Shown here: one piece after another, positions 47,092-55,528 of the stretch | How positions within the stretch are numbered: the stretch's first letter is position 1 | Layout of the letters: the number at the start of each line of letters is the position of its first letter | Source of the DNA: Asticcacaulis sp. AC466 | GTDB lineage: Bacteria > Pseudomonadota > Alphaproteobacteria > Caulobacterales > Caulobacteraceae | Length of the DNA stretch: 64,000 nt | Direction: 5' to 3' | NCBI RefSeq assembly: GCF_000495815.1 | Contig: NZ_AWGE01000006.1 | Location: 308,441-372,440, forward strand | Translations under genes and position numbers: made by a program | The notes under the pieces: generated by a model | Databases searched by the model: none | What the model was told of the DNA's origin: nothing | Seen by the model: only the letters and a program-made list of their open reading frames with translations

Positions 47092-47457
47092 GAAGGTTAC
47101 CTGGTCTGAAGGGGCCGGCACGCAGTTAGAATTTGATGCCGCAGGATTATCGAAAAATACTAATTCAGCCGTCGAACGGCGTCTCTCGTCGGGTGACGTG
47201 AGTACATTCTTGGTTCGAGATCGCGTTTCTGGTGGACCTTGATCGCGCCGTACATGACCGATTGGAATCCAGACCAGCCTGTACTTTCAGATGGGCGCCA
47301 GTGCTCGCTGTCAGTTCGGGCCGTGTCACTCCGGAAGGCTGGCGAACCATCCTGGATTCACTCGCAGTCGTGATGCCGCGCGTCTCTGCGGTTGTTGTCA
47401 ATACAGGTTCCTCCCAAGGGGCCGGGTAAACGCCCATGCCGCAAGAAGGCGGCATAT

Positions 47458-47504
47458 ATAAAATTTTATTTTACATATAACGCCATAATCCGATTTTACA
47501 ATCG
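47458..47504 (-). promoter_or_regulatory. AT-rich promoter/operator module, copy A (toward GH74)
   Basis: On the minus strand CGATTG (47504-47499), a 20-nt spacer, then a 21-bp AT-rich core beginning ATATGTAAA (47478-47458). The same layout, reversed, occurs as copy B. Core identity between copies is 19 of 21. Putative shared promoter or regulator site for the GH74-GH43 genes, though 370 bp from the GH74 start. Confidence 0.6.
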
Positions 47505-47669
47505 CAAATTTGGAATGCCGGATTTAGCGGTCCCGCAGTATCGGCGCCCCACCGACTTGGACGCGGTTGGGTGAGCAACTTGACGTGTACGCCGGCTTTA
47601 AATGGTCGGGACTGCGAACATAGCGCTAAACGACGGCGTGCCAGACACGGCGGCCGTTCTTTTAAATTT

Positions 47670-47715
47670 CGATTGCGAAAGTGCGTGACGCATCATATGT
47701 AAATTTAAATTTTAT
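47670..47715 (+). promoter_or_regulatory. AT-rich promoter/operator module, copy B (toward deacetylase)
   Basis: Plus strand CGATTG (47670-47675), 19-nt spacer, then the 21-bp core beginning ATATGTAAA (47695-47715). It ends 68 bp before the deacetylase ATG, a normal promoter distance. Confidence 0.62.
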
Positions 47716-47782
47716 GCACGAGGCGGCCGGCCCTGGGCCGGCGCGCCCGAGCGGCGTGTAGCGATAGGCTAAGGAATCCAAG

Positions 47783-48862
47783 ATGAAACGCCTTTTCTTA
47801 ACAATAGCGCTACCGGCGCTGATGGCGACCCTGGTTCTCGGGGGCAGCGAACGCGCTATGGCTGGCGTAAATTTCGCGCTGCCGCAACCAAAGGTTACGA
47901 CGGGAATGCCCAGGCCAACGGGCGCGCGTGCCAATCTAAAAGTTTTGCCCTGGGCCGGATTCCGCTCAGCCGTGTCCTATACATTCGACGATTCTTCGCC
48001 ATCGCAGATCGAAAATTGGCCGCGGATAAAGGCCGAGCACGTCCGCAGTACGTTTTATATCGTTCCAAATGGTCGGGGTCAGAATGGCTACGAGGCGACA
48101 TTTAAGGAGATTGTGGCCGAGGGGAATGAACTTGGCAACCACACCTGGCATCACTGCCGGGCGGCGCAGCTTGGTGGCGTAGACCGCAAAGGGTGCCCTG
48201 ACGGTTTTTCTATAGACGCGGAGCTCGATAAGACCAACGCTTATATCAAGTCTTTGGGCCAATCGGACGTTTGGACGATGGCGTATCCGTTCGGAGACAC
48301 GGACTATATCGACGCTGTGAAACCGCGCTTCCTGCTGGCCCGTGGCGTTTTCCCCGGACTTGTCGGTGCCGACGACAACACGAATCCCCATATCCTGCCA
48401 GTCGTTGCGCATGCCGGCGATCCCAACCCACCCGGCGGCGACGATGTTGCGGTCTTTAACGCCGATCTTGATCGCGCCGCAGCACAAGGCAAGTGGCTAA
48501 TATTTCTGTTGCATACGGTGTTGCCGACTTCGAGCAACTGGGGCGCGGGCGAAAATGTCGCCGCCGTGACCGGCAGCATGGAGCACGCGAAAAGCAACGA
48601 CATGTGGATCGATAGCGTTGTCAATATTGGGTCATACTGGATCGGCGAACGGCTTGTCGAAAACGCGGCCAAAACGAAAAGCGACGGCGTCACGACCTGG
48701 TCCTGGACTCTGCCTCCACATTTTCCTGCCGGCCGTGTGGTGCGGGTGACCGTAGACGGTGGCGTCTTGAGGCAAGGCGAAAAAGCGCTCGCCTGGGACC
48801 CTCATGGCTATTATGAGGTCTCTCTGGATGCAGGCAGCCTAACATGGGAACCTGGGCCGTAG
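47783..48862 (+). CDS. Exported polysaccharide deacetylase (CE4/NodB fold)
   Basis: 359-residue secreted deacetylase. Signal peptide to about residue 27 (cleavage near AMA-G). NodB motifs: SYTFDDSSPSQ with Asp69-Asp70 (base and metal), GNHTWHH with His120 and His124 (metal triad completed), and LIFLLHTV near residue 240 as the catalytic His motif. The C-terminal 60 residues form a small beta domain. CE4 enzymes remove acetyl groups from xylan, chitin or peptidoglycan; the neighbouring GH74 and GH43 genes favour hemicellulose. AAGGAA precedes the ATG. Confidence 0.88.
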   Translation: MKRLFLTIALPALMATLVLGGSERAMAGVNFALPQPKVTTGMPRPTGARANLKVLPWAGFRSAVSYTFDDSSPSQIENWPRIKAEHVRSTFYIVPNGRGQNGYEATFKEIVAEGNELGNHTWHHCRAAQLGGVDRKGCPDGFSIDAELDKTNAYIKSLGQSDVWTMAYPFGDTDYIDAVKPRFLLARGVFPGLVGADDNTNPHILPVVAHAGDPNPPGGDDVAVFNADLDRAAAQGKWLIFLLHTVLPTSSNWGAGENVAAVTGSMEHAKSNDMWIDSVVNIGSYWIGERLVENAAKTKSDGVTTWSWTLPPHFPAGRVVRVTVDGGVLRQGEKALAWDPHGYYEVSLDAGSLTWEPGP

Positions 48863-48980
48863 GCACATAACGTCATGGTCCAGGTGCATGTGAAGGGCGC
48901 GCCTATCTCGGCACGTCCGCATTGCCCCGCCAGGCTTTCATCGCCGCCCTAGTAGAAGACCGATTGAGGGCGGAGGACGT

Positions 48981-50354
48981 CTACATATCGATCTTGGGTA
49001 AGCTGAGCGTAATCGCCGCACCGCCATCCGGAGCGTTGTCGATATCGATGTTTCCACCGTGCGCCTTGGCTATGGCCATGGCGATGCTGAGTCCAAGCCC
49101 GGTTCCATCCGAGCCGCCCTTGTGGAACCGCTGAAAAACGCGTTCACGAATTTCAGGAGCGATCCCGGGGCCATGATCACGGACAACGCATTTTGGACCT
49201 GGGCCGACCGAGACCAGGACCTCAGTGCCTGGCGGCGTATGGCGCAGGGCATTTTCCGCCAGGTTTCGTAACCCACGTGACAGGGCTTCTGCATGTCCGC
49301 GGACCGCAGCTGTCGTTATAGTTTCGAGGCGGATATGCTTGCCGCGGGCTTCGGCGAGCGGAACAAGTCCCGTCACCACGGACCGTGCGACTTCGGCCAG
49401 ATCGACGACGGCGTCAGACGGCACGATCAGAGATTGGGCGCGTGCCAGATCGAGCATTTGGGACACGAGCCGCGTCATGCCGGCAATATCAGCACTCAGC
49501 TTCTCGCGTGCCCGGGCCACTATAGGATCGTCTCCGGGAATCTGTTCGGTCTCAAGCGCCAGAATGGCCAAAGGGGTGCGCAGTTCGTGAGCTGCGTCGG
49601 CGGTAAACTCACGCAGCGTCGCCATCGCCTCGTCCATTCGCCCGAGCGCCTTGTTGATCGCGGTGACCAATATGGCGATTTCCTCGGACGCGGCGGGAAC
49701 GCTCAGGCGTCGGCCCGCCTCCGCCGGGTCCAGCGCCTCGACTTCGGCGACTGCCGTGCGTAATGGCGTCAGGACCCGTCTGACGAGCCCCAGGTTCAGG
49801 AGCAGCGTCAGGACAGCCAGCGGAATCAGCGGCATGGCGACGTGGTCGACGATTTCGTCGCCGATCACGGGCAGAAACGGGGAGAAGCCCGAACCTTCGA
49901 CACGCAGCGAGATCCAGGCGGGCTGGCCCCCGATCGCGATCCTCCGAATGCCGTCAATGACGAAATAGCGACCGTACCGGCGCTCGCTAGTCGCTGTGAT
50001 CAGGTGGGCGGGGGGGCGCATCGGCCCCATCGCTCCGGCGGGATCGTTTGTTGCCATCACCTGCCCGGAAGGCGCCAGCACCTGGAACAGGGTGCGTGTC
50101 GTGTCGCTGGCGATAGCTGCGGTGGCGGACGAAGGGCCGCTGGCGTTCAAAGCCGCTTCGACCTGGTGCGCGCGTTTACCTAGCAGGTCCTGAGCCAGTT
50201 CCTCGCGGTCTCCGGCATATTGAATGACCACGATTCCAAGGTCGAGCGCCGCAAAGACGAAGGTAATCAGCAGAAACTGACGGACAATGCGGCCGAACAG
50301 CGAAGCCGGCCTGAGAATGGCGGCAAAATCACGCCTCCAACTGCTGGACGTCAT
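48981..50354 (-). CDS. Sensor histidine kinase (QseC/EnvZ type)
   Basis: 457-residue inner membrane kinase. Two transmembrane helices (about 25-46 and 174-196) frame a 120-residue periplasmic sensor. A HAMP region follows, then HisKA with FTADAAHELRTPLAILALET (phospho-His256), and a HATPase_c domain with NLAENALRHTPPG (N box), VVRDHGPGIAPE (G1) and GTGLGLSIAMAIAKAHGG (G2). Its ATG overlaps the stop of the response regulator gene by 4 bp. It forms the two-component pair for the PepSY/cytochrome b561 genes in front. Confidence 0.94.
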   Translation of the reverse strand: MTSSSWRRDFAAILRPASLFGRIVRQFLLITFVFAALDLGIVVIQYAGDREELAQDLLGKRAHQVEAALNASGPSSATAAIASDTTRTLFQVLAPSGQVMATNDPAGAMGPMRPPAHLITATSERRYGRYFVIDGIRRIAIGGQPAWISLRVEGSGFSPFLPVIGDEIVDHVAMPLIPLAVLTLLLNLGLVRRVLTPLRTAVAEVEALDPAEAGRRLSVPAASEEIAILVTAINKALGRMDEAMATLREFTADAAHELRTPLAILALETEQIPGDDPIVARAREKLSADIAGMTRLVSQMLDLARAQSLIVPSDAVVDLAEVARSVVTGLVPLAEARGKHIRLETITTAAVRGHAEALSRGLRNLAENALRHTPPGTEVLVSVGPGPKCVVRDHGPGIAPEIRERVFQRFHKGGSDGTGLGLSIAMAIAKAHGGNIDIDNAPDGGAAITLSLPKIDM

Positions 50355-51055
50355 GTCAGGCGCTCCGGTGCGGCGTCCGGCAGGAGCGCGTAGCCGATGC
50401 CATGCGAGGTATGGACGCGGACGTCGGCACTGGCGGCAGCCAGCCGCTTGCGCAGCCGCGATATCGTTGCTTCAAGCGCGTTCGGCGTAACGTCGGCACC
50501 AAGTGGATAGAGAGAGTGTTCGATGACGGATTTAGCCACGACCTGACCGGCGTGGCGCATCAGCACTTCCAGCAGGCTCTGCTCGCGCAAGGGCATCGAA
50601 ATTGTTCGCCCCGTAATCGCGACGGCATGGCTGCGAACGTCGAGGCGAACATTGCCCGCCTCCAGTTCGGTGCCGAGGCACGCACCGGGACGCCGCAACA
50701 ATGCCCGGCATCGCGCGACGAGTTCCTTCATGGCGAAAGGCTTGACGAGATAGTCGTCCGCGCCCGCATCAAGGCCCGTGACCCGGTCGTCAAGGCCGTC
50801 CCGCGCCGTGATCACCAGAACCGGCGTTGTCAGGGCGGCGCGTCGCTTCCAGCCGTCGAGCAATACAATTCCGTCGCCGTCCGGCAGGCCCAGGTCAAGC
50901 AGGATAAGATCGTAATCGGCGGCCCGCAGCGCCAGAGTGGCGTCGGCCGCCGTTGCGAAGGCATCGACGCTGAACCCCTCGGTCGTTAGGCCACCGCTTA
51001 CCAGCTCGCTGAGCCGGGGATTATCTTCGATCAGCAGCAGGCGCATGATTGACAT
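50351..51055 (-). CDS. OmpR/PhoB-family response regulator
   Basis: 234-residue regulator. Receiver domain: LLLIEDN, phospho-acceptor Asp54 in LILLDLGLPDGDG, Thr/Ser in VLVITARD and Lys105 in DDYLVKPF. C-terminal winged helix: MPLREQSLLEVLMRHAGQVV, then LEATISRLRKRL and VHTSHGIGYAL. The start (51055, or Met4 at 51046) overlaps the end of the cytochrome gene. Direct repeats with 11-bp period at 51966-51982 and 52011-52028 are likely binding sites. Confidence 0.94.
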   Translation of the reverse strand: MSIMRLLLIEDNPRLSELVSGGLTTEGFSVDAFATAADATLALRAADYDLILLDLGLPDGDGIVLLDGWKRRAALTTPVLVITARDGLDDRVTGLDAGADDYLVKPFAMKELVARCRALLRRPGACLGTELEAGNVRLDVRSHAVAITGRTISMPLREQSLLEVLMRHAGQVVAKSVIEHSLYPLGADVTPNALEATISRLRKRLAAASADVRVHTSHGIGYALLPDAAPERLT

Positions 51056-51590
51056 CTTCGGCGACGGGCGCGCGTTTGCGCCCGGTCAGCATGGACAGTA
51101 TCAGGTTTTCGCGATGCCGGAAGCTTTCGATGACGGCCGCGACGATATGAAGCCCCGCCAGGGCCAGGATCAGCCAGGCCAGGGTTTCGTGGACTTCCTC
51201 AACCGCCTCATTTCCCCAGAAGGCGTCCGTTTCCATCATCCACCCCGTGAGACCGCACCCGGCCATGAGGCCGACGAGAGCAATCATCATCAGCGCGCCG
51301 ACGGGGTTATGGCCGACATAGCGCGGCTCGCGCCCCCTCAGCAGCTTGCCGATATAGTCGAACAGGCGCCCTGGCGTGGGTACGAAGCTGGAAAACCTGG
51401 CGTAGGGCGTGCCGATCAAGGCCCAGACAAGCCGGACCGCAATCAAGCCAAGCAACGCATATCCGATATATCGGTGGAGCAACGCTCCGTCCGTCCATAC
51501 GAACATGTTGAGCGTGAAACCGGCCACCAGGCTCCAATGGAAGAGCCTGACAACCGGGTCCCACACACGAATGGGTTTTGCATCAGTCAT
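51021..51590 (-). CDS. Cytochrome b561-type membrane protein
   Basis: 189-residue b-type cytochrome (Ni/Fe-hydrogenase/thiosulfate reductase b-subunit family). It starts MTDAKPIRVWDPVVRLFHWS, the family opening, with the first heme His in LFHWSL. Four transmembrane helices; further heme His candidates are in LLHRYIGYALLG, EVHETLAWLILALAGLHIVA. Probably transfers electrons across the membrane from quinol to a periplasmic partner. The start overlaps the PepSY gene end by 8 bp, and its own end overlaps the regulator gene by 35 bp. Confidence 0.92.
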   Translation of the reverse strand: MTDAKPIRVWDPVVRLFHWSLVAGFTLNMFVWTDGALLHRYIGYALLGLIAVRLVWALIGTPYARFSSFVPTPGRLFDYIGKLLRGREPRYVGHNPVGALMMIALVGLMAGCGLTGWMMETDAFWGNEAVEEVHETLAWLILALAGLHIVAAVIESFRHRENLILSMLTGRKRAPVAEDVNHAPAADRR

Positions 51591-51912
51591 CTTCGCGCTC
51601 ATTCTTCTCTTCGCCGGTCTCGTGGCCCTTGCTCCCGTCAATATTCTTCTCGACGGGCACGCCGGTCACCGGGTTGAAATAGACCTCGGCGCGGCGGCCA
51701 TCCTTGGTGTGCCCGTAGATTTCGTAACAGTTGCCGCTGACCTTGAAGACCTTGATGTCGCGGTATTCACCGCTTTGGGTGATTTTCGCCTTCATCGCGG
51801 CTTCACTCAGCCACTTGCTCTTGGGTTCGGATGTACATTGCGGACTTGCCGCGGCGCCGGTAGCGGCCAAAAGACCGGCGGCGATGGTCGCCATGATCAG
51901 GGTGCGTTTCAT
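51583..51912 (-). CDS. Exported PepSY-domain protein
   Basis: 109-residue periplasmic protein. Signal peptide MKRTLIMATIAAGLLAATGA with ASA-like cleavage. The PepSY fold follows: SKWLSEAAMKAKITQSGEYR, DIKVFKVSGNCYEIYGHTKD and GRRAEVYFNPVTGVPVEKN. Two Cys could form a disulfide. The tail is very acidic/charged. Such proteins often sit beside cytochrome b561 and two-component genes; a role in sensing or electron transfer is inferred. First gene of the operon PepSY-cytb561-RR-HK. Confidence 0.88.
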   Translation of the reverse strand: MKRTLIMATIAAGLLAATGAAASPQCTSEPKSKWLSEAAMKAKITQSGEYRDIKVFKVSGNCYEIYGHTKDGRRAEVYFNPVTGVPVEKNIDGSKGHETGEEKNEREDD

Positions 51913-51965
51913 ATTGCTGTCTCCGTCGCCGGGAAATCCGGCATGACTCGACGATACCAAACCGC

Positions 51966-51982
51966 ACTGACAAAGCCCTGAC
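51966..51982 (-). promoter_or_regulatory. Direct repeat, predicted response regulator site (PepSY side)
   Basis: Minus strand reads GTCAGG-GCTTT-GTCAGT, two GTCAG half-sites with an 11-bp period, the spacing used by OmpR/PhoB dimers. It lies 54 bp upstream of the PepSY start. Confidence 0.6.
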
Positions 51983-52010
51983 GCCTTCAAAAATAAGAAT
52001 GCGCGAGGGT

Positions 52011-52028
52011 GTCAGGATTTTATCAGGA
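52011..52028 (+). promoter_or_regulatory. Direct repeat, predicted response regulator site (rubrerythrin side)
   Basis: Plus strand reads GTCAGG-ATTTT-ATCAGGA, again half-sites with an 11-bp period, matching the repeat at 51966-51982 in the opposite orientation. It ends about 45 bp before the rubrerythrin start. Confidence 0.62.
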
Positions 52029-52073
52029 GCGACTCTTAAACTAGGGGCAGTTAACTTGAAACGGAGCCGGACA

Positions 52074-52559
52074 ATGTCGAACACGTATTCTTTTGCTAAA
52101 ATTGCTTCGGGCGCCGCTGTCGCCGCCCTGTCAATCAGTGTCATCCTTGCAGGTTCTGCAAGCGCCAGACCGCTCAGCGCCCAGACACGAGCAAACCTTG
52201 AGACCGCCATGCACGGCGAGGCCTATGCCCATTTGAAATACCAGGCCTACGCCGACAAGGCGGAAGCCAGCGGCAAGCCTGAACTGGCAAAGCTGTTCCG
52301 GGAAGCGGCGGACGTCGAAGGCAACGAACACTTCGATCGCGAACAGGCGATGCTGGGGCTTGCCGGGACCAACGACGCGAACCTGCGCGACGCCATGGCC
52401 GGTGAGCATTACGAAAACACGAAGATGTACCTGGATTTTGCGCGCCAGGCGGACCGGGACGGCGACCACGATACCGCGGCGATGTTCCGCCAGATCGCCG
52501 CCGACGAAGGCGACCATTATGCGCAATACAAGGCCGCGCTGGACAAACTCGCAGAATAG
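52074..52559 (+). CDS. Exported rubrerythrin-type ferritin-like protein
   Basis: 161-residue diiron four-helix protein. Rubrerythrin-type ligands appear as Glu49 (HGEAYAHLKYQ), Glu82/His86 (ADVEGNEHFDRE), Glu111 (AGEHYENTKMY) and Glu145/His148 (DEGDHYAQY). No rubredoxin CxxC domain. Unusually, the N-terminus is a signal sequence (KIASGAAVAALSISVILAGS, then ASA-R), so it should act in the periplasm, probably reducing peroxide or oxygen. Divergent from the PepSY/cytochrome/two-component operon and sharing its operator motif, so the cytochrome may be its electron source (inference). Confidence 0.88.
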   Translation: MSNTYSFAKIASGAAVAALSISVILAGSASARPLSAQTRANLETAMHGEAYAHLKYQAYADKAEASGKPELAKLFREAADVEGNEHFDREQAMLGLAGTNDANLRDAMAGEHYENTKMYLDFARQADRDGDHDTAAMFRQIAADEGDHYAQYKAALDKLAE

Positions 52560-52590
52560 CTCCCCCGCTGGCTGCCCGTTTGCTAGCCGG

Positions 52591-52623
52591 TTACGCCGCC
52601 GCCCGTAAGGTGCGGCGGCGTAA
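52591..52623. terminator. Hairpin downstream of rubrerythrin gene
   Basis: Perfect 12-bp arms TTACGCCGCCGC and GCGGCGGCGTAA around a 9-nt loop, 32 bp after the stop. No U-run follows, so termination strength is uncertain. Confidence 0.55.
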
Positions 52624-52664
52624 TCATGCTCCCAGAACCATCCGATTGCGGGCGAACGGGTGCG

Positions 52665-52687
52665 GACACTAGCGGCCAGCTAGTGTC
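52665..52687. repeat. Short perfect inverted repeat
   Basis: GACACTAGC-GGCCA-GCTAGTGTC, 9-bp arms. It lies between the rubrerythrin hairpin and tRNA-Thr; no role evident. Confidence 0.6.
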
Positions 52688-52746
52688 TAAAGCAGCAGAT
52701 TTTATTGAATTTTTCAAACATTCGCGGACTCTGGCGAACTAGGTAG

Positions 52747-52822
52747 TGGTGCCGCTTAGGTGACTCGAACACCTGACCCCCTCATTACGAATGAGGTGCT
52801 CTACCGGCTGAGCTAAAGCGGC
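52747..52822 (-). tRNA. tRNA-Thr(CGT)
   Basis: Minus strand 76-nt cloverleaf: acceptor GCCGCTT/AAGCGGC with encoded ACCA; D arm GCTC-AGCCGGTA-GAGC; anticodon arm CCTCA-TTCGTAA-TGAGG, giving anticodon CGT for ACG codons; T arm AGGTG-TTCGAGT-CACCT. Confidence 0.96.
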
Positions 52823-52905
52823 CCGGAAACAGAACGAGGGACTTGCCCCGCGAACAGGCGCGTTTCTTTACACGGCTCATATCGCCTTGCCAAGGCCTGA
52901 TGCGA

Positions 52906-54456
52906 TTATTTCTTCGCTTTCGGTGTGGCGGCTTTTCGCGCACGGGTGGGCTTTGGCGGTAAGGCTACGACCTCGTCCAGATCCTGGCCGGTAATGGCGG
53001 CGTCATAGTGATCGACAGCGTCCGGTTGGGGCAGATCAACGGCGCGGACTGTTGTCCGCTTGGCGCCCTTGATGAACGGCATGGACGGCACGTAGCGCGA
53101 GGACAGGTCTGGCACCTCAGGCAGGCCCTTTTCGCCGCGCTCATAGCGTGGATGCGCCAATACGCCCTTCTGGGCGAAGGTCAGGATTACATCGCTCCAG
53201 TCCGAGGCCGAGTAGGCGAACGCGTTCGCCTCGGCATCTATGTCGGACCATTCCGGTTCGCCCTTGGCCTGGGCGGCGTGGGCGACCCAGCTTCGGGCGC
53301 CGTCGTGATCGCCCAGCGCTTGCGCGGCGCGCGACATCAGGCCGGTGATTCGCCGGGTGACGTTGTCACCTGCGGCATGGTCGGCCAGGGCTGCGACCGC
53401 CTCCGAAATATCCGGTTTGGACGCGGTCAGCAGGGCGCACTCCAACTGAAGCACGCGGCTTTCGCGATGTTTGGGATTGCGGTCGATCAGGCCTTGAAGG
53501 CGGCGTGCACGCTCCTTCGGTGTCTCGTCCGAAACCAGGTCGCGATAGGTGAGCCAGATTGCCGGATGCGGCGCGGCGGCCCATGAGGCTTCCAGCACGT
53601 CCTCGGCGCGCCCGAGCTTCTTTGCCTTGCCCAGCAGGCGGGCGGCAATGACGGCGGCGGGCGTGAAGGCGGGTTGCAGCTTGGCGGCGCGCTGGGCGTA
53701 GTCCAGGGCCTGGTCGCGCGACGACGCTTCGTCCGCCGTTTCCAGCCGCGCGGCCGACGCCGCCATAAGTGACGCCTTGGCGCGTTCGGAAAACAGCGGT
53801 GAGATCAGCTTTCGTGTCAGGGCCCCGTCGATCAGGGCCAGGGCCTCGGCCCATTCGCCGGCTTCCAGATGCGCTTCGAACAAAGCTTCGAAAGCCCACA
53901 TGCTGGGCTTGGGCTGGCTATAGGCTTCGCCCGCCAGTTTGATGGCTTCGGCCTTTTCGCCGCGGCTTTTGGCCAGCTTCATAAGCCCCCTGAGCCCGGC
54001 CAGCTTCAGCTCCGGTACGCTCAGCATGGCGGTATAGGCGGCCTTGGTGGCGACATCGTCGTCGGATTGTTCGGCGGCCATGGCGCTGAGGATGCGGACC
54101 AGGACGATATTGTCGCACAGGTCGAGCGCCTTGGCGGCCTGACGACGGGCTTCGGTGCCGTCGCCGCTGGCCACGTTCATGAAACCGCGCGTCAGGGTCT
54201 CGTCGCCCTGCTTGCGGCGGACGGCGGCGCGCTTGCGTTCGGCGCGCTGAGGCGATCGCGACAGCCACAGGGCGACGTTCCAGAAGCTGACGGCGCAGAA
54301 GGCCAGGACACCGATAATGATCACCGCGGCCGATGCCGAGGTATCGATCCGGTAGTTCAACCAGGTGAGCGACGCTTGCCCTGGGTCGCTTACGCCGGCG
54401 ATGGCGATGGCCAGGAGTGCGGTAATGCCGAGCAGGATGAGAAGGGTCCGAATCAC
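52906..54456 (-). CDS. hemY: HemY-like TPR membrane protein
   Basis: 516-residue protein: two N-terminal transmembrane helices (MIRTLLILLGITALLAIAIA and the AVIIIGVLAFCAVSFWNVAL region) forming the HemY_N domain, then TPR-like helical repeats from about 90 on, and a Lys/Ala-rich tail. HemY of this type (not the protoporphyrinogen oxidase of the same name) is found next to heme genes; its biochemical role is not established. The start is GTG (54456), overlapping the Mic60 stop by 4 bp. Last gene of hemC-hemD-Mic60-hemY. Confidence 0.9.
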   Translation of the reverse strand: MIRTLLILLGITALLAIAIAGVSDPGQASLTWLNYRIDTSASAAVIIIGVLAFCAVSFWNVALWLSRSPQRAERKRAAVRRKQGDETLTRGFMNVASGDGTEARRQAAKALDLCDNIVLVRILSAMAAEQSDDDVATKAAYTAMLSVPELKLAGLRGLMKLAKSRGEKAEAIKLAGEAYSQPKPSMWAFEALFEAHLEAGEWAEALALIDGALTRKLISPLFSERAKASLMAASAARLETADEASSRDQALDYAQRAAKLQPAFTPAAVIAARLLGKAKKLGRAEDVLEASWAAAPHPAIWLTYRDLVSDETPKERARRLQGLIDRNPKHRESRVLQLECALLTASKPDISEAVAALADHAAGDNVTRRITGLMSRAAQALGDHDGARSWVAHAAQAKGEPEWSDIDAEANAFAYSASDWSDVILTFAQKGVLAHPRYERGEKGLPEVPDLSSRYVPSMPFIKGAKRTTVRAVDLPQPDAVDHYDAAITGQDLDEVVALPPKPTRARKAATPKAKK

Positions 54457-55427
54457 AGAACGCCCCCGTTGTTGAGCGGTTCGCGCGTCATCTGGCTTAA
54501 TCGATTGAGGGCGGTTTCAGAAATGCGCCGGGTCGCATCATCGACCAGAACGCGCGCCCGGGCCTGCTCGAGCCAGGGGCCAAGCGCCGACTGCACGGCG
54601 GGCGGCAGGGTATCGAGATAGGCAACCGCGCCTTTCAGGTCGCCGCCATTGAGGCGTATTTCGGCGCGTTGCAACACCGCCTGGGTGCCCTGACCGTTGG
54701 GATTATCGGTGCGGCGGATGCTGATAAAGCCGCCGATGGCGTGCAGGATGGTGTCGATCAGGCTGTCTTCGCGGCCGGACGCCTTGGCGGCGATATTGGC
54801 CTTGGCGGCGGCAGCGGGAAACTGGACCGCCAGGGTAATCTCGCTTGGCACGCCCTTTTCGGCATAGGGCCGCAGGGCGGCCGCCAGGGACGCATCATCG
54901 AGTCCCGCCTCGACCACCGCCAGTTCGGACAGGAAGGGTTGCTGGTTTTTGGCGGCCAGTTGCAGGGTGCGGGCGGCGAAGGCCGAGGCGGTTGCCTTGG
55001 CCAGGACGCGCTGATTGTCTTCGATCCGGTCCAGACGCGCCGACAATTGAGTCAAGGCGGTCGGGTCGGCGGTGTAAACTGGCGGCTGGGTGGGGGCGGC
55101 GGGATCGGCCGGGTGCGCCAATTGTCCTTGCAGGCTGGCGATCTGGCGCCTGAGCTCGGCAATCTGCGCGTCCTTGTCGGCCTGTGGGGCCTGTGCGGTG
55201 GCGACGGCTGCGGGCTTTACGGGCACCGCCGACGGCTTGATGCGATAGGACAGGAAGAACAGGAGGAGACCGCAGGCCAGGATCACCATGGGCAGGCCGA
55301 ACAGCACGATCATCGGCCATTTCAGCGCGCTCTTCGTTTCCTGCCAATCGACGGGATCAGACGGGGGTACGGCGTCCGCGCCGGTAGGCCGGGTATCGGC
55401 ATCGGTGGGGGGTAGCGGATCGCTCAT
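54453..55427 (-). CDS. Alphaproteobacterial Mic60 (mitofilin-like) membrane protein
   Basis: 324-residue single-pass protein. Pro/Asp-rich cytoplasmic N-terminus, one transmembrane helix (about 37-60: WPMIVLFGLPMVILACGLLL), a coiled-coil region (DAQIAELRRQIASLQGQL and following) and a helical C-terminal domain. This layout and its location between hemD and hemY identify the COG4223/Mic60 family, the bacterial relative of the mitochondrial cristae organiser that shapes inner membranes. Sequence conservation is low as usual; the call leans on gene order. Confidence 0.85.
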   Translation of the reverse strand: MSDPLPPTDADTRPTGADAVPPSDPVDWQETKSALKWPMIVLFGLPMVILACGLLLFFLSYRIKPSAVPVKPAAVATAQAPQADKDAQIAELRRQIASLQGQLAHPADPAAPTQPPVYTADPTALTQLSARLDRIEDNQRVLAKATASAFAARTLQLAAKNQQPFLSELAVVEAGLDDASLAAALRPYAEKGVPSEITLAVQFPAAAAKANIAAKASGREDSLIDTILHAIGGFISIRRTDNPNGQGTQAVLQRAEIRLNGGDLKGAVAYLDTLPPAVQSALGPWLEQARARVLVDDATRRISETALNRLSQMTREPLNNGGVL

Positions 55428-55528
55428 GGTCTCTTCCCGTATGAGTTGGCGCTATGACGGGGACATGATCTCCGGCGCCGCGCCACGTTTTGTCTGGCCG
55501 GGCGTCTCATCCGAAAAGTACCGGGACT

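Larger units (their letters stand above)
47092..47782. other. Divergent intergenic region between GH74 and deacetylase genes
   Basis: About 690 bp without a believable gene; the longest frames (for example 47165-47455 minus) lack family similarity and normal composition. The centre is AT-rich. It holds two related modules in opposite orientation, described separately. A CATGCCGCAAGAAGGCGGCAT hairpin-like stretch lies at 47435-47455. Confidence 0.6.

Noticed and set aside
47165..47455. 96-codon minus-strand ORF upstream of GH74
   Set aside because: No ribosome site, Thr/Arg/Glu-rich random composition, AT-rich neighbourhood; treated as untranslated region.
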